This document shows, piece by piece, positions 8,014 to 16,969 of a DNA stretch of 41,050 nt. The position numbers were made by a program, and so were the translations under genes. The first letter of the stretch is position 1; each line of letters begins with the position of its first letter. This stretch comes from Promethearchaeia archaeon (lineage in GTDB: Archaea; Asgardarchaeota; Lokiarchaeia; Sigyniarchaeales; SOKP01). The notes below the pieces were generated by a model. That model made no database searches, had not been told where the DNA came from, and saw only the letters and a list, made by a program, of their open reading frames with translations. The DNA lies in contig JAHQWI010000082.1 in the NCBI GenBank assembly GCA_029856085.1, positions 1 through 41,050 of the forward strand, written 5' to 3'.

Positions 8014-8108
8014 AATAAACCATATCTCTTTTTAATCTTACTGTAGTTAATAATTTTTTTTGAACTTTATTTTTTTTAATTAAGTAATACTTAATTATGT
8101 GGATTCTT

Positions 8109-9227
8109 CTAAGATTTAAAAACTCTTGGAACAAAACCATCAATTAATAAACAATCAAGTAATACAACCGATGTCATAGCTTCAACTACTGGAATTACCC
8201 TTGGCACTATACACGGATCATGACGACCAGAGAATTCAATCTCTATATTTTCCATTGTGTCAATATTTACAGTTTTTTGAGGAATACCAATAGATGCAGT
8301 AGGCTTTACAGCAACCGTAAACTCAATAGGCATACCTATAGAAATTCCACCAATAATTCCACCAGAATCATTTTTAATAGTTTGTATCTCACCATCTTTG
8401 AGGATCCAAGGATCGTTATGCTCAGAACCTTTCATACTCGAAGCTTTAAACCCTGCTCCAAATTCTATGCCCTTTATTGCTGGGATTGAGAATATTGCTT
8501 TGCTTATGTTTGATTCGATACTATTAAAGATAGGACCACCCTTTCCTGCTGGAAACCCACTCACTATGCATTTTACCAATCCACCAATTGAATCTTTTTG
8601 AGCTTTAACCTCATTTATCAAGATTTCCATAAGTTTTGATTTTTCTTGATTAAGTGTTCTAACAGAGGAATTCTCTCGTATTTCAAGAAGTCCCTCATAA
8701 TCGTTTGTATTATACACTTCCTCATCGATAATATTTCCAATGCTCTTAGTATAAGCAAATATTGTAATATTATATTTTTTGAGGATTTGTTTAGCTATTG
8801 CTCCAGCCATAACGAATCCTGCAGTTATCCTCCCAGAAAATCGTCCTGATCCTCTATAATCATAATAATCCCCGTATTTCTTTAACGCAGAATAATCTAC
8901 ATGAGAAGGACGCAAAATTTTTTTAAATTCTTTATATTTTGAAGAATCTACATCTTTATTTTCAATAGTCAAACAAATAGGTGCTCCTGTTGTTTTTTTA
9001 TTGAAGATACCTGATAGAATTTTAACTTTATCTTCCTCCATACGAGGTGTTGTAAGAGATGATTGTCCGGGTTTTCTCATATCTAATTCTTGTTGGATTA
9101 ATTCTAAATCTAACTCAATCCCTGCTGGAGTACCATCTACGATTATCCCAATTAAATCACCATGACTCTCTCCGAATGACGTTATTTTAAAGAATGTTCC
9201 AAGAGTATTATCTACCACAAGAATCAC
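8109..9227 (-). CDS. aroC: chorismate synthase
   Basis: Chorismate synthase converts 5-enolpyruvylshikimate-3-phosphate to chorismate using reduced FMN, the last shikimate-pathway step. The protein has about 370 residues and the family landmarks: SFGESHG near 17-23, RPSHVDYSALKKYG with DYRGSGRFSGR, and SGRHDPCIVPRVIPVVEAM near the C-terminus. The open frame begins with GTG at 9227; a second GTG at 9218 gives MVDNTLGTFFK, closer to the usual family start. The gene is divergent from aroA, the preceding enzyme, with a shared 70-bp promoter region, so the two are probably expressed together. Confidence 0.95.
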   Translation of the reverse strand: MILVVDNTLGTFFKITSFGESHGDLIGIIVDGTPAGIELDLELIQQELDMRKPGQSSLTTPRMEEDKVKILSGIFNKKTTGAPICLTIENKDVDSSKYKEFKKILRPSHVDYSALKKYGDYYDYRGSGRFSGRITAGFVMAGAIAKQILKKYNITIFAYTKSIGNIIDEEVYNTNDYEGLLEIRENSSVRTLNQEKSKLMEILINEVKAQKDSIGGLVKCIVSGFPAGKGGPIFNSIESNISKAIFSIPAIKGIEFGAGFKASSMKGSEHNDPWILKDGEIQTIKNDSGGIIGGISIGMPIEFTVAVKPTASIGIPQKTVNIDTMENIEIEFSGRHDPCIVPRVIPVVEAMTSVVLLDCLLIDGFVPRVFKS

Positions 9228-9297
9228 ATCTACTAAAACTTAATTTTACAATAATATTTAATTAATATTAAATCTATTATTTTCTATTTATCATTTA

Positions 9298-10614
9298 ATG
9301 GATTTGGAAATAATACCATTAATAAGTAATTTAAATGGTGAAATCACAGCACCTGGGTCTAAAAGCTATACACACAGGGCTTTTATTGCTGCAAGTCTAG
9401 CTGAAGGGATCTCTGTAATTAAAAAACCTTTAACAATTGGAGATTCAGCAATAACAATTAATAACTTAAAAGCTCTAGGGATTAAAATATTAAAATCTAG
9501 CGAAAATTCTTATGTCGTTAAATGTGATAAAAAAGGATTTAAACCAATCAAGAAACCTCTAGATTGTAAAAATTCTGGAACCTCCTTTAGAATTTTTTGC
9601 GCTTTAAGTCTTTTAGTTAAAGGAGGGCTTCTATTGACAGGTGAATTTTTAGAAAGGAAAAGACCAATTATTCCACTCCTCAATGCTTTAGAGGCTTTAG
9701 GAGGAAAATTTAAAATATCAGAGGATAAAATTAAGATAGAACGTAAGAAAATGTTATGTAATAAAATAAAAATCCCTGGAGATATTAGTTCTCAGTTCAT
9801 AACCGCCTTACTATTTATCTGTCCTCTATTAACATGTAAGGATAAAGATTTCATTGAAATAGAGCTAACAACTCCATTAGTTTCTATTCCATATATAAAA
9901 ATTACTCTAGATGTATTAAACACATTTGGAATTAATATTCAAGAAGATCTAGAAGGAGGGAAATTTTATATAACAATTGAACAAAATTATAGGGCTCAAT
10001 CATATGAAATTCCTGGGGATTTCTCCTCATCAGCATTCATTATCGCAGCAACCGTTTTATCTAGTGAACCTACTAAAGTTGTAATAAATAATTTAAGCAT
10101 GGAAAATTACCAAGGAGACAAAAAGATTATTGAGATTCTAAGGGAAATGGGTGCTGATATCGAATTTGATGAAAATCAAAAACAAGTAATTGTACGGGGG
10201 GATTTATCCCATAATACCTTAAAAGGACTAGAAGTTGATTGTGGTGATATCCCAGACTTATTCCCGATTCTATCCGTTATTGGGGCATTTGCAGAGGGTG
10301 AAACTGTTCTCTATAATGCTGGAAATCTTCGAATAAAAGAAAGTGACCGAATTTCTGCTATGGCAAGAGAATTAAAAAAAATGGGTGTTAGTGTCAAAGA
10401 AGAAGATGAAAAATTAACAATTTATCACTGCGATAAATTAAATGGAGCGATAATAGATCATGAATATGATCATAGAGTAGCAATGGCATGCACTATTGCT
10501 GCCTTATATGCTTCTTCAAAATCTCATATAAAAAATATTGAAGTTGTAAAAGATTCTTACCCTTCCTTTTTAGATGATCTACAAAAATTAGGTGTTCAAA
10601 TAGAAACAAGGTAA
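9298..10614 (+). CDS. aroA: 3-phosphoshikimate 1-carboxyvinyltransferase (EPSP synthase)
   Basis: EPSP synthase joins shikimate-3-phosphate and phosphoenolpyruvate. The 438-residue protein shows the N-terminal PGSKSYTHRA motif (19-28) that binds both substrates, NSGTSFRIF, the PGDISSQFITALL and PGDFSSSAF repeats of the two-domain fold, and RIKESDRISAMA (from about 346) with a late DHRVAMA. All key regions are present and the length is normal. It pairs divergently with aroC. Its 3' end converges on the ribosomal operon, with 12 nt between the two stops. Confidence 0.96.
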   Translation: MDLEIIPLISNLNGEITAPGSKSYTHRAFIAASLAEGISVIKKPLTIGDSAITINNLKALGIKILKSSENSYVVKCDKKGFKPIKKPLDCKNSGTSFRIFCALSLLVKGGLLLTGEFLERKRPIIPLLNALEALGGKFKISEDKIKIERKKMLCNKIKIPGDISSQFITALLFICPLLTCKDKDFIEIELTTPLVSIPYIKITLDVLNTFGINIQEDLEGGKFYITIEQNYRAQSYEIPGDFSSSAFIIAATVLSSEPTKVVINNLSMENYQGDKKIIEILREMGADIEFDENQKQVIVRGDLSHNTLKGLEVDCGDIPDLFPILSVIGAFAEGETVLYNAGNLRIKESDRISAMARELKKMGVSVKEEDEKLTIYHCDKLNGAIIDHEYDHRVAMACTIAALYASSKSHIKNIEVVKDSYPSFLDDLQKLGVQIETR

Positions 10615-10626
10615 CCCTATTAGAGA

Positions 10627-11037
10627 TTATCTAAAACTTTTCTGCCTACGAGCCCGGGCTTTTTTACCACCAAATTTCTTTGGTTCTATCCTTCTAGAAT
10701 CTCCACTTAATAATGAATCGTCGTAATCTCTAAATGTCCGTTCTATTGTTTTTGTTCCTATAAATTTATGGATTGATTTAGCAATGGCCATCCGAACAGC
10801 GTCCGTTTGCCCACTTATCCCACCACCTTTAACTCGAACATTAATCTCACATTTTTCAAGCTTTGGGTGATTTACAATTTCAAGAACTTCTTGGATCCTC
10901 AACCGTGATAGTTCAGGTTCATATAGATTTAGAGGAACATTATTAATTTTAATTTGTCCTTTTGAAGGATGTTTCAATACAGCTCTCGCTATGGCACTTT
11001 TCCTTTTACCCGATGCTTGAACTACTTTCATTGACAT
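10627..11037 (-). CDS. rps9: ribosomal protein uS9
   Basis: Small-subunit protein uS9, 136 residues. It begins with the ASGKRKSAIARAV motif, has VRVKGGGISGQTDAVRMAIAK in the middle, and ends in the basic tail KKARARRQKSFR that reaches the P-site tRNA. GAGGTG overlapping the uL13 stop codon is a good ribosome-binding site for the ATG at 11037. It is the last gene of the rpo3-rpl18e-rpl13-rps9 group; the rpoN and rpoK genes that often follow in archaea are absent here, with aroA converging instead. Confidence 0.97.
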   Translation of the reverse strand: MSMKVVQASGKRKSAIARAVLKHPSKGQIKINNVPLNLYEPELSRLRIQEVLEIVNHPKLEKCEINVRVKGGGISGQTDAVRMAIAKSIHKFIGTKTIERTFRDYDDSLLSGDSRRIEPKKFGGKKARARRQKSFR

Positions 11038-11042
11038 ATTGA

Positions 11043-11522
11043 TTACACCTCAATTTCCTTTTTATTCCATCCTATTCGCATACAAAGATTTTCTAAAGTA
11101 ATATATCTGTTATAATAAGAAAGACGCTTTTTTTCAGCATAAAAGATTTCAGTTGGTGTTAATTTTTGATATCTGTTTTTAAAACGTTCAGGAATGTCTG
11201 AAATATATACATGAACTCTTTTGAGAGCTTCTTTTCCCCGAAATTTTTTTCGTGGAAGCATTTGTTTTATTACCCTTCTCATAAAAGTATCAGGTCTTCT
11301 TTCGTGAAATGGACCTCTCAGGGGATTTGTAGCAGTTGAAATTTCTAATTTTGCTAAATATTTTTCATGAATATCTCTCTTAGTCCCACTTATTATCGCA
11401 TTTTTTGCATTAATTATTACTATATTATTACCCAATAAAGCCTTTTTAGCTATTTGACCGCAAAATCGCCCCAAAATCTTATCTGTAGCATCGATTAATT
11501 GATATTCTATTCCCATAATCAT
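11043..11522 (-). CDS. rpl13: ribosomal protein uL13
   Basis: Large-subunit protein uL13, 159 residues. Diagnostic parts are the LIDATDKILGRFCGQIAKKAL start, VIINAKNAIISGTKRDIH, the GPFHERRPDTFMRRVIKQMLPRK stretch shared by archaeal and eukaryotic members, and a RVHVYISDIPERF segment. Two in-frame ATGs (11522 and 11516) are possible; neither has a strong ribosome-binding site. The gene lies 19 nt after rpl18e and 5 nt before rps9, so it is part of one operon. Confidence 0.97.
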   Translation of the reverse strand: MIMGIEYQLIDATDKILGRFCGQIAKKALLGNNIVIINAKNAIISGTKRDIHEKYLAKLEISTATNPLRGPFHERRPDTFMRRVIKQMLPRKKFRGKEALKRVHVYISDIPERFKNRYQKLTPTEIFYAEKKRLSYYNRYITLENLCMRIGWNKKEIEV

Positions 11523-11541
11523 AACACACTCTATTATTTTA

Positions 11542-11898
11542 TCAGTAAAAAACTTTTACTCCACTACCTTTAGGGTTCTGTTCTAACAATTCCTCTATAG
11601 AAATCAAGTTACTTCCTGAAGATTCAATTTTTTGTCTCGCTGATTTGGAACAATCTAAACAAGCAATAGTAATTGTATGATCTAATTCCCCCATTCCTAA
11701 CACTTTTCCAGGTATGACAACTATATCATTTTCCTTAGTTTTTTTGTTAATACTATATAAATTAGGAGAAACTCTATTTTTTCTTGAACCTTTTAATTTT
11801 TTAGAGATTTTTCGCCATATCTTAATTTTAGTTTTCCACAAATCTCTTATCAATTTTCTAACATAATAATTACTTGGGCCAGTTATCTTATGAGACAT
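11542..11898 (-). CDS. rpl18e: ribosomal protein eL18 (L18e)
   Basis: Large-subunit protein eL18, found in archaea and eukaryotes, 118 residues. It shares with the family the N-terminal YYVRKLIRDLWK helix, VSPNLYSINKKTKENDIVVIPGKVLGMGELDHTITIAC and the end NPKGSGVKVFY. It follows rpo3 and precedes rpl13, the standard archaeal order. Confidence 0.96.
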   Translation of the reverse strand: MSHKITGPSNYYVRKLIRDLWKTKIKIWRKISKKLKGSRKNRVSPNLYSINKKTKENDIVVIPGKVLGMGELDHTITIACLDCSKSARQKIESSGSNLISIEELLEQNPKGSGVKVFY

Positions 11899-11965
11899 TA
11901 GGAAGTATTACTCTCGCTTTATTTATTATTTTAAATTATGGATATTTTAATAAATTTTTGTAATT

Positions 11966-12799
11966 TCACGATTCCAACTCAATAGCTTCAAGTCTTTCAA
12001 CAAATTCATCGATTTTTTCTAAAAAGATTTCAAATGTTTTCTTAATAATTGTGTCAAAGGGTAAAACTCCGTCGCTTTCAATAGAAAAAATATATGAATT
12101 TTCTCTTGATCCTACTTTAATAGCTTTTTCTGGACAATCTCTTTCACACGATTTACATAATGTGCAAGTTTTCCAATAGTCTCCCTGTAATTTTACCGTT
12201 TTCCCATCTGAAAAATCAAATAAATGTTCAGGACACATTCTCGATACCACACACTTTTCTAAACATTTTTTACAATTTTCATCGTTAAATTCTATTTCTG
12301 GATAAAATCTATAAAAAATATTTGATACAGCTTGCCATTTCACATGATCTTTCGCTTTACCTAAAATCGCATATGCTTCAATAATTAATTGGTTATTTTT
12401 ATCAATTTTCACAATTGGGATTTTTGGATTAACAGGTACTATTTTAGGATCATTTGATTTTAAATCGCCCGAATAAACCTCTAAAGGCATATTCGTAGTG
12501 TTAGTGACTTCGCATGTTAAAGAAACTTGGCATAATGCACACCCGTACCCACCACAACTACAATCCTGTGGTAGTTTATATGTTTCTAAATCAGTAGTAA
12601 GTGGTATCATTCCAAGTCTATGAGATATTATCTCATCATAGAGAGGACTATCATTTTTCAAAACAATAACCTCATCAACTGCCATTACAAGGATTTCAGA
12701 CATAATTATCCTTCTGATTGCATTTGCCATCTCTATAGAAATGTTCTGTACAACAAACACTAACTTACGATCGGATTTTTCAAGAACCTCGATATCCAT
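11966..12799 (-). CDS. rpo3: DNA-directed RNA polymerase subunit Rpo3 (D)
   Basis: Archaeal RNA polymerase subunit D, homologous to eukaryotic Rpb3 and half of the bacterial alpha dimer; it nucleates polymerase assembly. The alpha-like dimerisation part carries ANAIRRIIMSE and SHRLGMIPL. A loop with CSC-x4-C-x2-C resembles the Rpb3 zinc site. A ferredoxin-like insert has CKKC-x3-C-x5-CP and CTLCKSCERDCP, enough for two [4Fe-4S] clusters, as in some archaeal D subunits. The ATG at 12799 (MDIEVLEK) is preferred; the frame extends 10 codons further to a TTG at 12829. It heads the operon. Confidence 0.96.
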   Translation of the reverse strand: MDIEVLEKSDRKLVFVVQNISIEMANAIRRIIMSEILVMAVDEVIVLKNDSPLYDEIISHRLGMIPLTTDLETYKLPQDCSCGGYGCALCQVSLTCEVTNTTNMPLEVYSGDLKSNDPKIVPVNPKIPIVKIDKNNQLIIEAYAILGKAKDHVKWQAVSNIFYRFYPEIEFNDENCKKCLEKCVVSRMCPEHLFDFSDGKTVKLQGDYWKTCTLCKSCERDCPEKAIKVGSRENSYIFSIESDGVLPFDTIIKKTFEIFLEKIDEFVERLEAIELES

Positions 12800-12853
12800 G
12801 ATAATGTAAATTAAGTTATTTAATATCAAATTTATGAATGTAGTCTTAAATGC

Positions 12854-12864
12854 ATTATATAAGA
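12854..12864 (-). promoter_or_regulatory. candidate TATA box of the rpo3 operon
   Basis: On the minus strand the sequence reads TCTTATATAAT about 55 nt before the rpo3 ATG at 12799, a fair archaeal TATA element. Inferred from sequence and position only. Confidence 0.4.
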
Positions 12865-12930
12865 TAAGTTTTATTGTTATATTTATAGCAAAAATATGGA
12901 TCCTTAGCGAGAACTCTTAAATATTTGTTC

Positions 12931-12945
12931 AAAAAAAAATTTTAA
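12931..12945 (-). terminator. oligo-T terminator after glyA
   Basis: On the minus strand an AAAATTTTTTTTT tract begins a few nt after the TAA at 12949-12951 that ends the restored glyA frame. Its placement after that stop, not after the premature TGA at 13104, supports the longer gene. Confidence 0.45.
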
Positions 12946-12948
12946 GAA

Positions 12949-14276
12949 TTAATAGAATTTTAAATATTCATAAGCCTTATTTGGAGTTTGAAAACAATAT
13001 TTAATTTCTTGGAATTCTTTTCTAAATTCTACGACTTCGTTTCTTATTTTTTTAGGATCTATCTTATCAACGATTAGTTTTTTAATTAGTTCTGCAATAT
13101 CAATCATTTCACTTTTACCCATGCCAAGTCTGGTGATTTCAGATGTCCGATTCTTAATCCTCCGGGATTTTGATAATGTCTTCCTTCAGCAATATCATAT
13201 GGTAAAAGATTTCGATTGAGGATGATGTTTGCTTTTTCTAATAATTTTTCAATATCTCCTCCTAATCCAATTGTTTTCTCGAATTCTGTAATATCAACAA
13301 CAATTTGGTGTGACTCTGTAAAGCCCTTATGTTCCATTAATACTTTAAATCCCCGTTCATATAATGCTTGTCCAAGACCTTTAGCATTCTCAATAACATT
13401 CTTATGGTACTCTTTTCCAAATTCTAACATTTCTGCTACAGCAATCGCTAATCCCGCTACATTATGAAGATGATGATTAGATAATAATGCTGGAAAAGCA
13501 CAAGATCTTAATGTATCAATTAAATCTTCCCTATTCGATACTAAAGCTCCATGTTGAGGTCCAGGAAGTGTTTTATGGGTGCTCATTGTCATAGCATCTG
13601 CACCTTCTCTTAAAGGGTCTTGAAAATATCCAGAACCTATTAAACCGGATACATGAGCTGCATCATACCCAACATAGGCTCCAACCTCTTTTGCAACATC
13701 ACCAAGCTCTTTAACCGGGTGTGGGAATAAGAATACTGAACCACCAAATAATACCAATTCTGGTTCAAATTCTCTAATAATTTTTGCTGAAGCGTCAATA
13801 TCTAAATTCATTTCATCGTTGTCAAATGCTAAATATTCAATATCTAAACCCCTTGTCGTCCCTGCCGTCCCAAAAATTTCTCGACCACTTTTTGCAAATC
13901 TTGGACCATGTGAAATATGTCCTCCTCTAACAATTGACATACAACACATTTTACCGTTATTATCTGATGTGAATGCATTATACATCACTAAATTTGCTAC
14001 AACTCCAGAGATCGGGCGTACATCAGCATGACTACATTTATAATATTCTTTAGTAAGATCCATACAAATATCCTCTATCTGATCTATGAAGGAGCAACCA
14101 GCATAAACTCTTTCACCTGACCATCCTTCGGCATATCGATGTGAGAAATCACTAGCACAAGCTTCATCTACAGCAGGACTCGTTATATTTTCGGATGCAA
14201 TTAAAGGAATTGATTTTTTAAACCAGTCGTGATGTTCCATTAAAAGTTCTCGGATTTCAGCTATTTTTTTACTCAA
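12949..14276 (-). CDS. glyA: serine hydroxymethyltransferase, split by an apparent one-base frameshift
   Basis: SHMT is a PLP enzyme that moves a one-carbon unit between serine/glycine and a folate-type carrier. The first frame (14276 to 13104, 390 codons) has SENITSPAVDEA, the SHRYAEG region, STHKTLPGPQHG with the PLP lysine near 231, and PGGLRIG, then loses homology and stops. A second frame continues exactly where expected: EITRLGMGKSEMIDIAEL onward, with VEFRKEFQ and a YCFQ end, closing at a TAA at 12949. Between GGA (13146-13148) and GAA (13138-13140) there are five bases where two codons would need six, so one base is missing at 13141-13145. The restored protein has about 442 residues, normal for archaeal SHMT. 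This is either a sequencing or assembly error or a recent mutation. Confidence 0.93.
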
Positions 14277-14455
14277 TTTTGATCAATTCTTCCTTTTATT
14301 TTAAAGCGTTGAAAAAAAATAAATCTTCAATTTTTTTAAATATTATGACAATTCTATTAATGATTTAAGTAATAATTAACAGAAGAATTAAAATTATAAT
14401 GAAAATCAATATAATAAGAATAAAGATAATTGCTGTAGATTAATAATTTAAGAAA

Positions 14456-15364
14456 TTATCTTTCAGATTTCTCTAAGATTAATCGAGCTTCAAATAAGTT
14501 TAATTTTTTGCCCGCTTTTTGTTTTTCTAAAGCTTCTGCTAATTTATCTTTCTTCATTTTTTCAATCATTTCATTTCTCTTTTTGAAATGATCCGATCTC
14601 GTTCCAGGTTTTCTAATTGGTTTATAAGGTCTCTTACCTTTCGAAATTTTCTTTCTTTGATTCATTGCCTGCAAATATTGTTCATGGTAACGATCCGCAG
14701 ATTTTTTGTTTTCTATTAGTTCCTCTTCCATCTTTTTCTTCTGTTCTCTTAATTCATCGACTTTTTGGAAGATTTCTAACATCTTGGTATGATTTTCTTG
14801 AGATTTATTCGACCACTTATTTAATTGTTCATATATCTTGTTTAAATTTATTTTTACAATCTCAACTTTTCGCTCTACTTTGAAGAGATCACTATTTTCC
14901 TGTTCTGCTAAAAAATCTTGTTTTGATTTTGCTAAATCTCTTATTATATCAATAATGGAATTTTCTTCTGCAATATCAAGGTTTTCAGTCTCAATTCTTC
15001 TTTCTAAATTATCAATTTTTCTTTCCACTTGCTTTATAGAAACGAGCCTATCTGAGTTTTTACTCTTCTTCTGATTCGATTTTTTCTCTTCTAATAGTTT
15101 ATCAAATAAAGTTTTATATTCCACTTTTTTTTCTTTTAATGCCTTAACTTTATTATTCCAATAATCTCTTCTCTTTTTATATTTTTCTTTGGCCATTTTT
15201 AAATTTACATTAATTTCAGTTTCTATTTCCTGCAAACCGTTAATGAATTTTTTAGTTTTAAGGTTAAGATCGTCTCGGTTTTTCCTTAAATCATCACTTA
15301 AGATTTGAAGACCCCTAAAAGAGGTTTGAGAATTTTGCGAGTTTTTGGAATTATTTCTACTCAT
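14456..15364 (-). CDS. archaeal coiled-coil protein
   Basis: A 302-residue protein made almost entirely of charged heptad-like helix from about residue 20 to 240, followed by a basic linker with KGKRPYKPIRKPGTRSDHF and a C-terminal helix ending LFEARLILEKSER. The layout resembles the archaeal coiled-coil proteins of the COG1340 group, whose job is not firmly known. It has no membrane segment or catalytic motif. It is divergent from trmI, sharing a 173-bp intergenic region. Confidence 0.75.
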   Translation of the reverse strand: MSRNNSKNSQNSQTSFRGLQILSDDLRKNRDDLNLKTKKFINGLQEIETEINVNLKMAKEKYKKRRDYWNNKVKALKEKKVEYKTLFDKLLEEKKSNQKKSKNSDRLVSIKQVERKIDNLERRIETENLDIAEENSIIDIIRDLAKSKQDFLAEQENSDLFKVERKVEIVKINLNKIYEQLNKWSNKSQENHTKMLEIFQKVDELREQKKKMEEELIENKKSADRYHEQYLQAMNQRKKISKGKRPYKPIRKPGTRSDHFKKRNEMIEKMKKDKLAEALEKQKAGKKLNLFEARLILEKSER

Positions 15365-15434
15365 AAATTCATGCTTTAAAGAGTATTTATAAAAAGGAAT
15401 TTATTTAAAATGGTTAAATATGACAATTTTATAT

Positions 15435-15450
15435 GTTTTATATATTTTTT
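15435..15450 (+). promoter_or_regulatory. candidate promoter of trmI
   Basis: GTTTTATATATTTTTT contains a TATA-like core about 90 nt before the trmI ATG at 15538. The identical 16-mer occurs at 21568-21583, in front of the lrp gene. Such AT-rich words can recur by chance. Confidence 0.35.
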
Positions 15451-15537
15451 GTAAAATAAAATAATAGTAGAAATAGGGCTAATGAAAAAAAATTTAAGAT
15501 TTATTAACTTTAGAAATAATAAAAAATAAAACATAAA

Positions 15538-16404
15538 ATGACCTCTGAGAAAGTAAAAGAAAACGATTTAATCTTTTTGATCCTTGATGGTAAAAGAAGG
15601 TGGTTAATTCAAGTGAAAGCTGGAGGCAGTTTTCACACCCACAGAGGAATTATTGAATTTGATGAGATAATAGGAAAAAATTATGGAACAGTAATATTCT
15701 CAAAACCATATGAAACTCAAGGGTACAAATTTTTTGTGCTGAAACCGATGCCCTCCGATTATGTGCTTCATATGACTCGCAAAACTCAAATAATATATCC
15801 TGAAGATGCCGGAATTATTTTACTTTACTCTGGGATTGGACCGGGCAGCGTGGTTATTGAAGCGGGATGTGGTTCTGGAGCGTTAACCTGCATTTTGGGC
15901 AACTATGTTCGACCTAGTGGGCATGTATTCTCCTTTGATATTCGTGAAAAATCGCTCAAGAACGCTAGAAAGAATGTAGAAAGAGCTAAACTGGAAAACA
16001 TCGTGTCAATAGAATATGGAAACATTATTACTGATAATTTAAATTTGAGAAATGTGGATTCTGTTGTCTTAGATCTCGCTGAACCATGGAAAGCAATCGA
16101 AAAAGCAATGAATTATCTCAAATTAAGTGGGACTTTGGTTTCTTTTTCTCCAACTATTGAGCAAGTAAAGAAAACTACGTTCGCAATGAGGGATAATAAT
16201 TTCGTAGAAATCAACACGTATGAGCTGATTAAAAGAAAAATCCAAGTTAAGGAAAATGCAACTCGTCCTGAAACGCGGATGGTTGGACATAGTGGTTACA
16301 TAAGCGTAGGGAGAAAAATCAGAAATAAGAAAAATCCCTATCGCGAAAGGAAACCAAAAAAAAAAGAATTTATTGATCTAAACGGAATGCCTTTAAGAAG
16401 TTAG
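15538..16404 (+). CDS. trmI: tRNA (adenine-N1)-methyltransferase TrmI
   Basis: A SAM-dependent tRNA m1A methyltransferase of the TrmI type (m1A58, in some archaea also m1A57). The 288-residue protein has an N-terminal beta domain (residues 1-75), the RKTQIIYPEDAGIILLYSGI stretch, the SAM-binding EAGCGSGALT (about 107-116), FDIREKSL, the DLAEPWKA motif, and RPETRMVGHSGYI near 244, which is specific to the TrmI/Trm61 family. Archaeal TrmI works as a homotetramer. Its 3' end converges on a hypothetical gene. Confidence 0.94.
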   Translation: MTSEKVKENDLIFLILDGKRRWLIQVKAGGSFHTHRGIIEFDEIIGKNYGTVIFSKPYETQGYKFFVLKPMPSDYVLHMTRKTQIIYPEDAGIILLYSGIGPGSVVIEAGCGSGALTCILGNYVRPSGHVFSFDIREKSLKNARKNVERAKLENIVSIEYGNIITDNLNLRNVDSVVLDLAEPWKAIEKAMNYLKLSGTLVSFSPTIEQVKKTTFAMRDNNFVEINTYELIKRKIQVKENATRPETRMVGHSGYISVGRKIRNKKNPYRERKPKKKEFIDLNGMPLRS

Positions 16405-16442
16405 AATCTTATAAAGATTGATAGCTATAGCAAAAAAAATAG

Positions 16443-16859
16443 TTAAAATCCTTTTAACTGGGCTCCAGTTTTAAATTCTTTCTTTTTCTTATATCGCTCG
16501 GTTTTAAAAAAATGCTTCTTCTTTTCTGGAAGAATATCTAGGTATTTTCTTAAAACGTTTTCTATATACTCTTTGGTAGGTTTATTTCTAATTTTATTTG
16601 GATCTGATAAATAAGTTAATATTTCCTTGTCCTTAGAATCATATGTTAGACCTAAATTCTTTAATGGAATATGTACAGAATGGAGAAACCACCCAGTTTG
16701 ACTTTCTTCATGGGCAATTATTTTTAAAATATTTTCATTTTCTTTTTTTATTTTAATAGCTAAAACTTTTTTCCCGGGTCTTATTATTATACTTGCGTAT
16801 TCAGGGATTTGAGATTTAGGATTGTGTATCTTCTTAAAGAATTCTTCTAATTTTTTCAT
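16443..16859 (-). CDS. hypothetical basic protein
   Basis: A 138-residue protein that I do not recognise. It is lysine-rich, with a possible beta-sheet core at 20-85 (ASIIIRPGKKVLAIKIKK, HEESQTGWFLHSVHIPL) and a very basic C-terminus (FFKTERYKKKKEFKTG) that could touch RNA or DNA. There is no metal or nucleotide motif. It converges on trmI; a T-run on its own strand just after the stop (at about 16429-16436) would end transcription. Confidence 0.6.
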   Translation of the reverse strand: MKKLEEFFKKIHNPKSQIPEYASIIIRPGKKVLAIKIKKENENILKIIAHEESQTGWFLHSVHIPLKNLGLTYDSKDKEILTYLSDPNKIRNKPTKEYIENVLRKYLDILPEKKKHFFKTERYKKKKEFKTGAQLKGF

Positions 16860-16969
16860 CAGTAATTAATAAAGTTGAAAGTGTTTAAAATAAATAAATT
16901 AAAATTCATAAAAAATTTTATTATTAAATGGATTTATATTAAAATCTAAAACACTTAGAGGAAGTCAAT

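Noticed and set aside
8220-8849. Plus-strand open frames opposite aroC
   Set aside because: They are antisense shadows of a well-conserved enzyme; their translations show no protein-like motif.
15482-15529. 15-codon open frame just before trmI (MKKNLRFINFRNNKK)
   Set aside because: AT-rich composition makes such short frames common, and no ribosome-binding site precedes it; I see no sign of a regulatory leader peptide.
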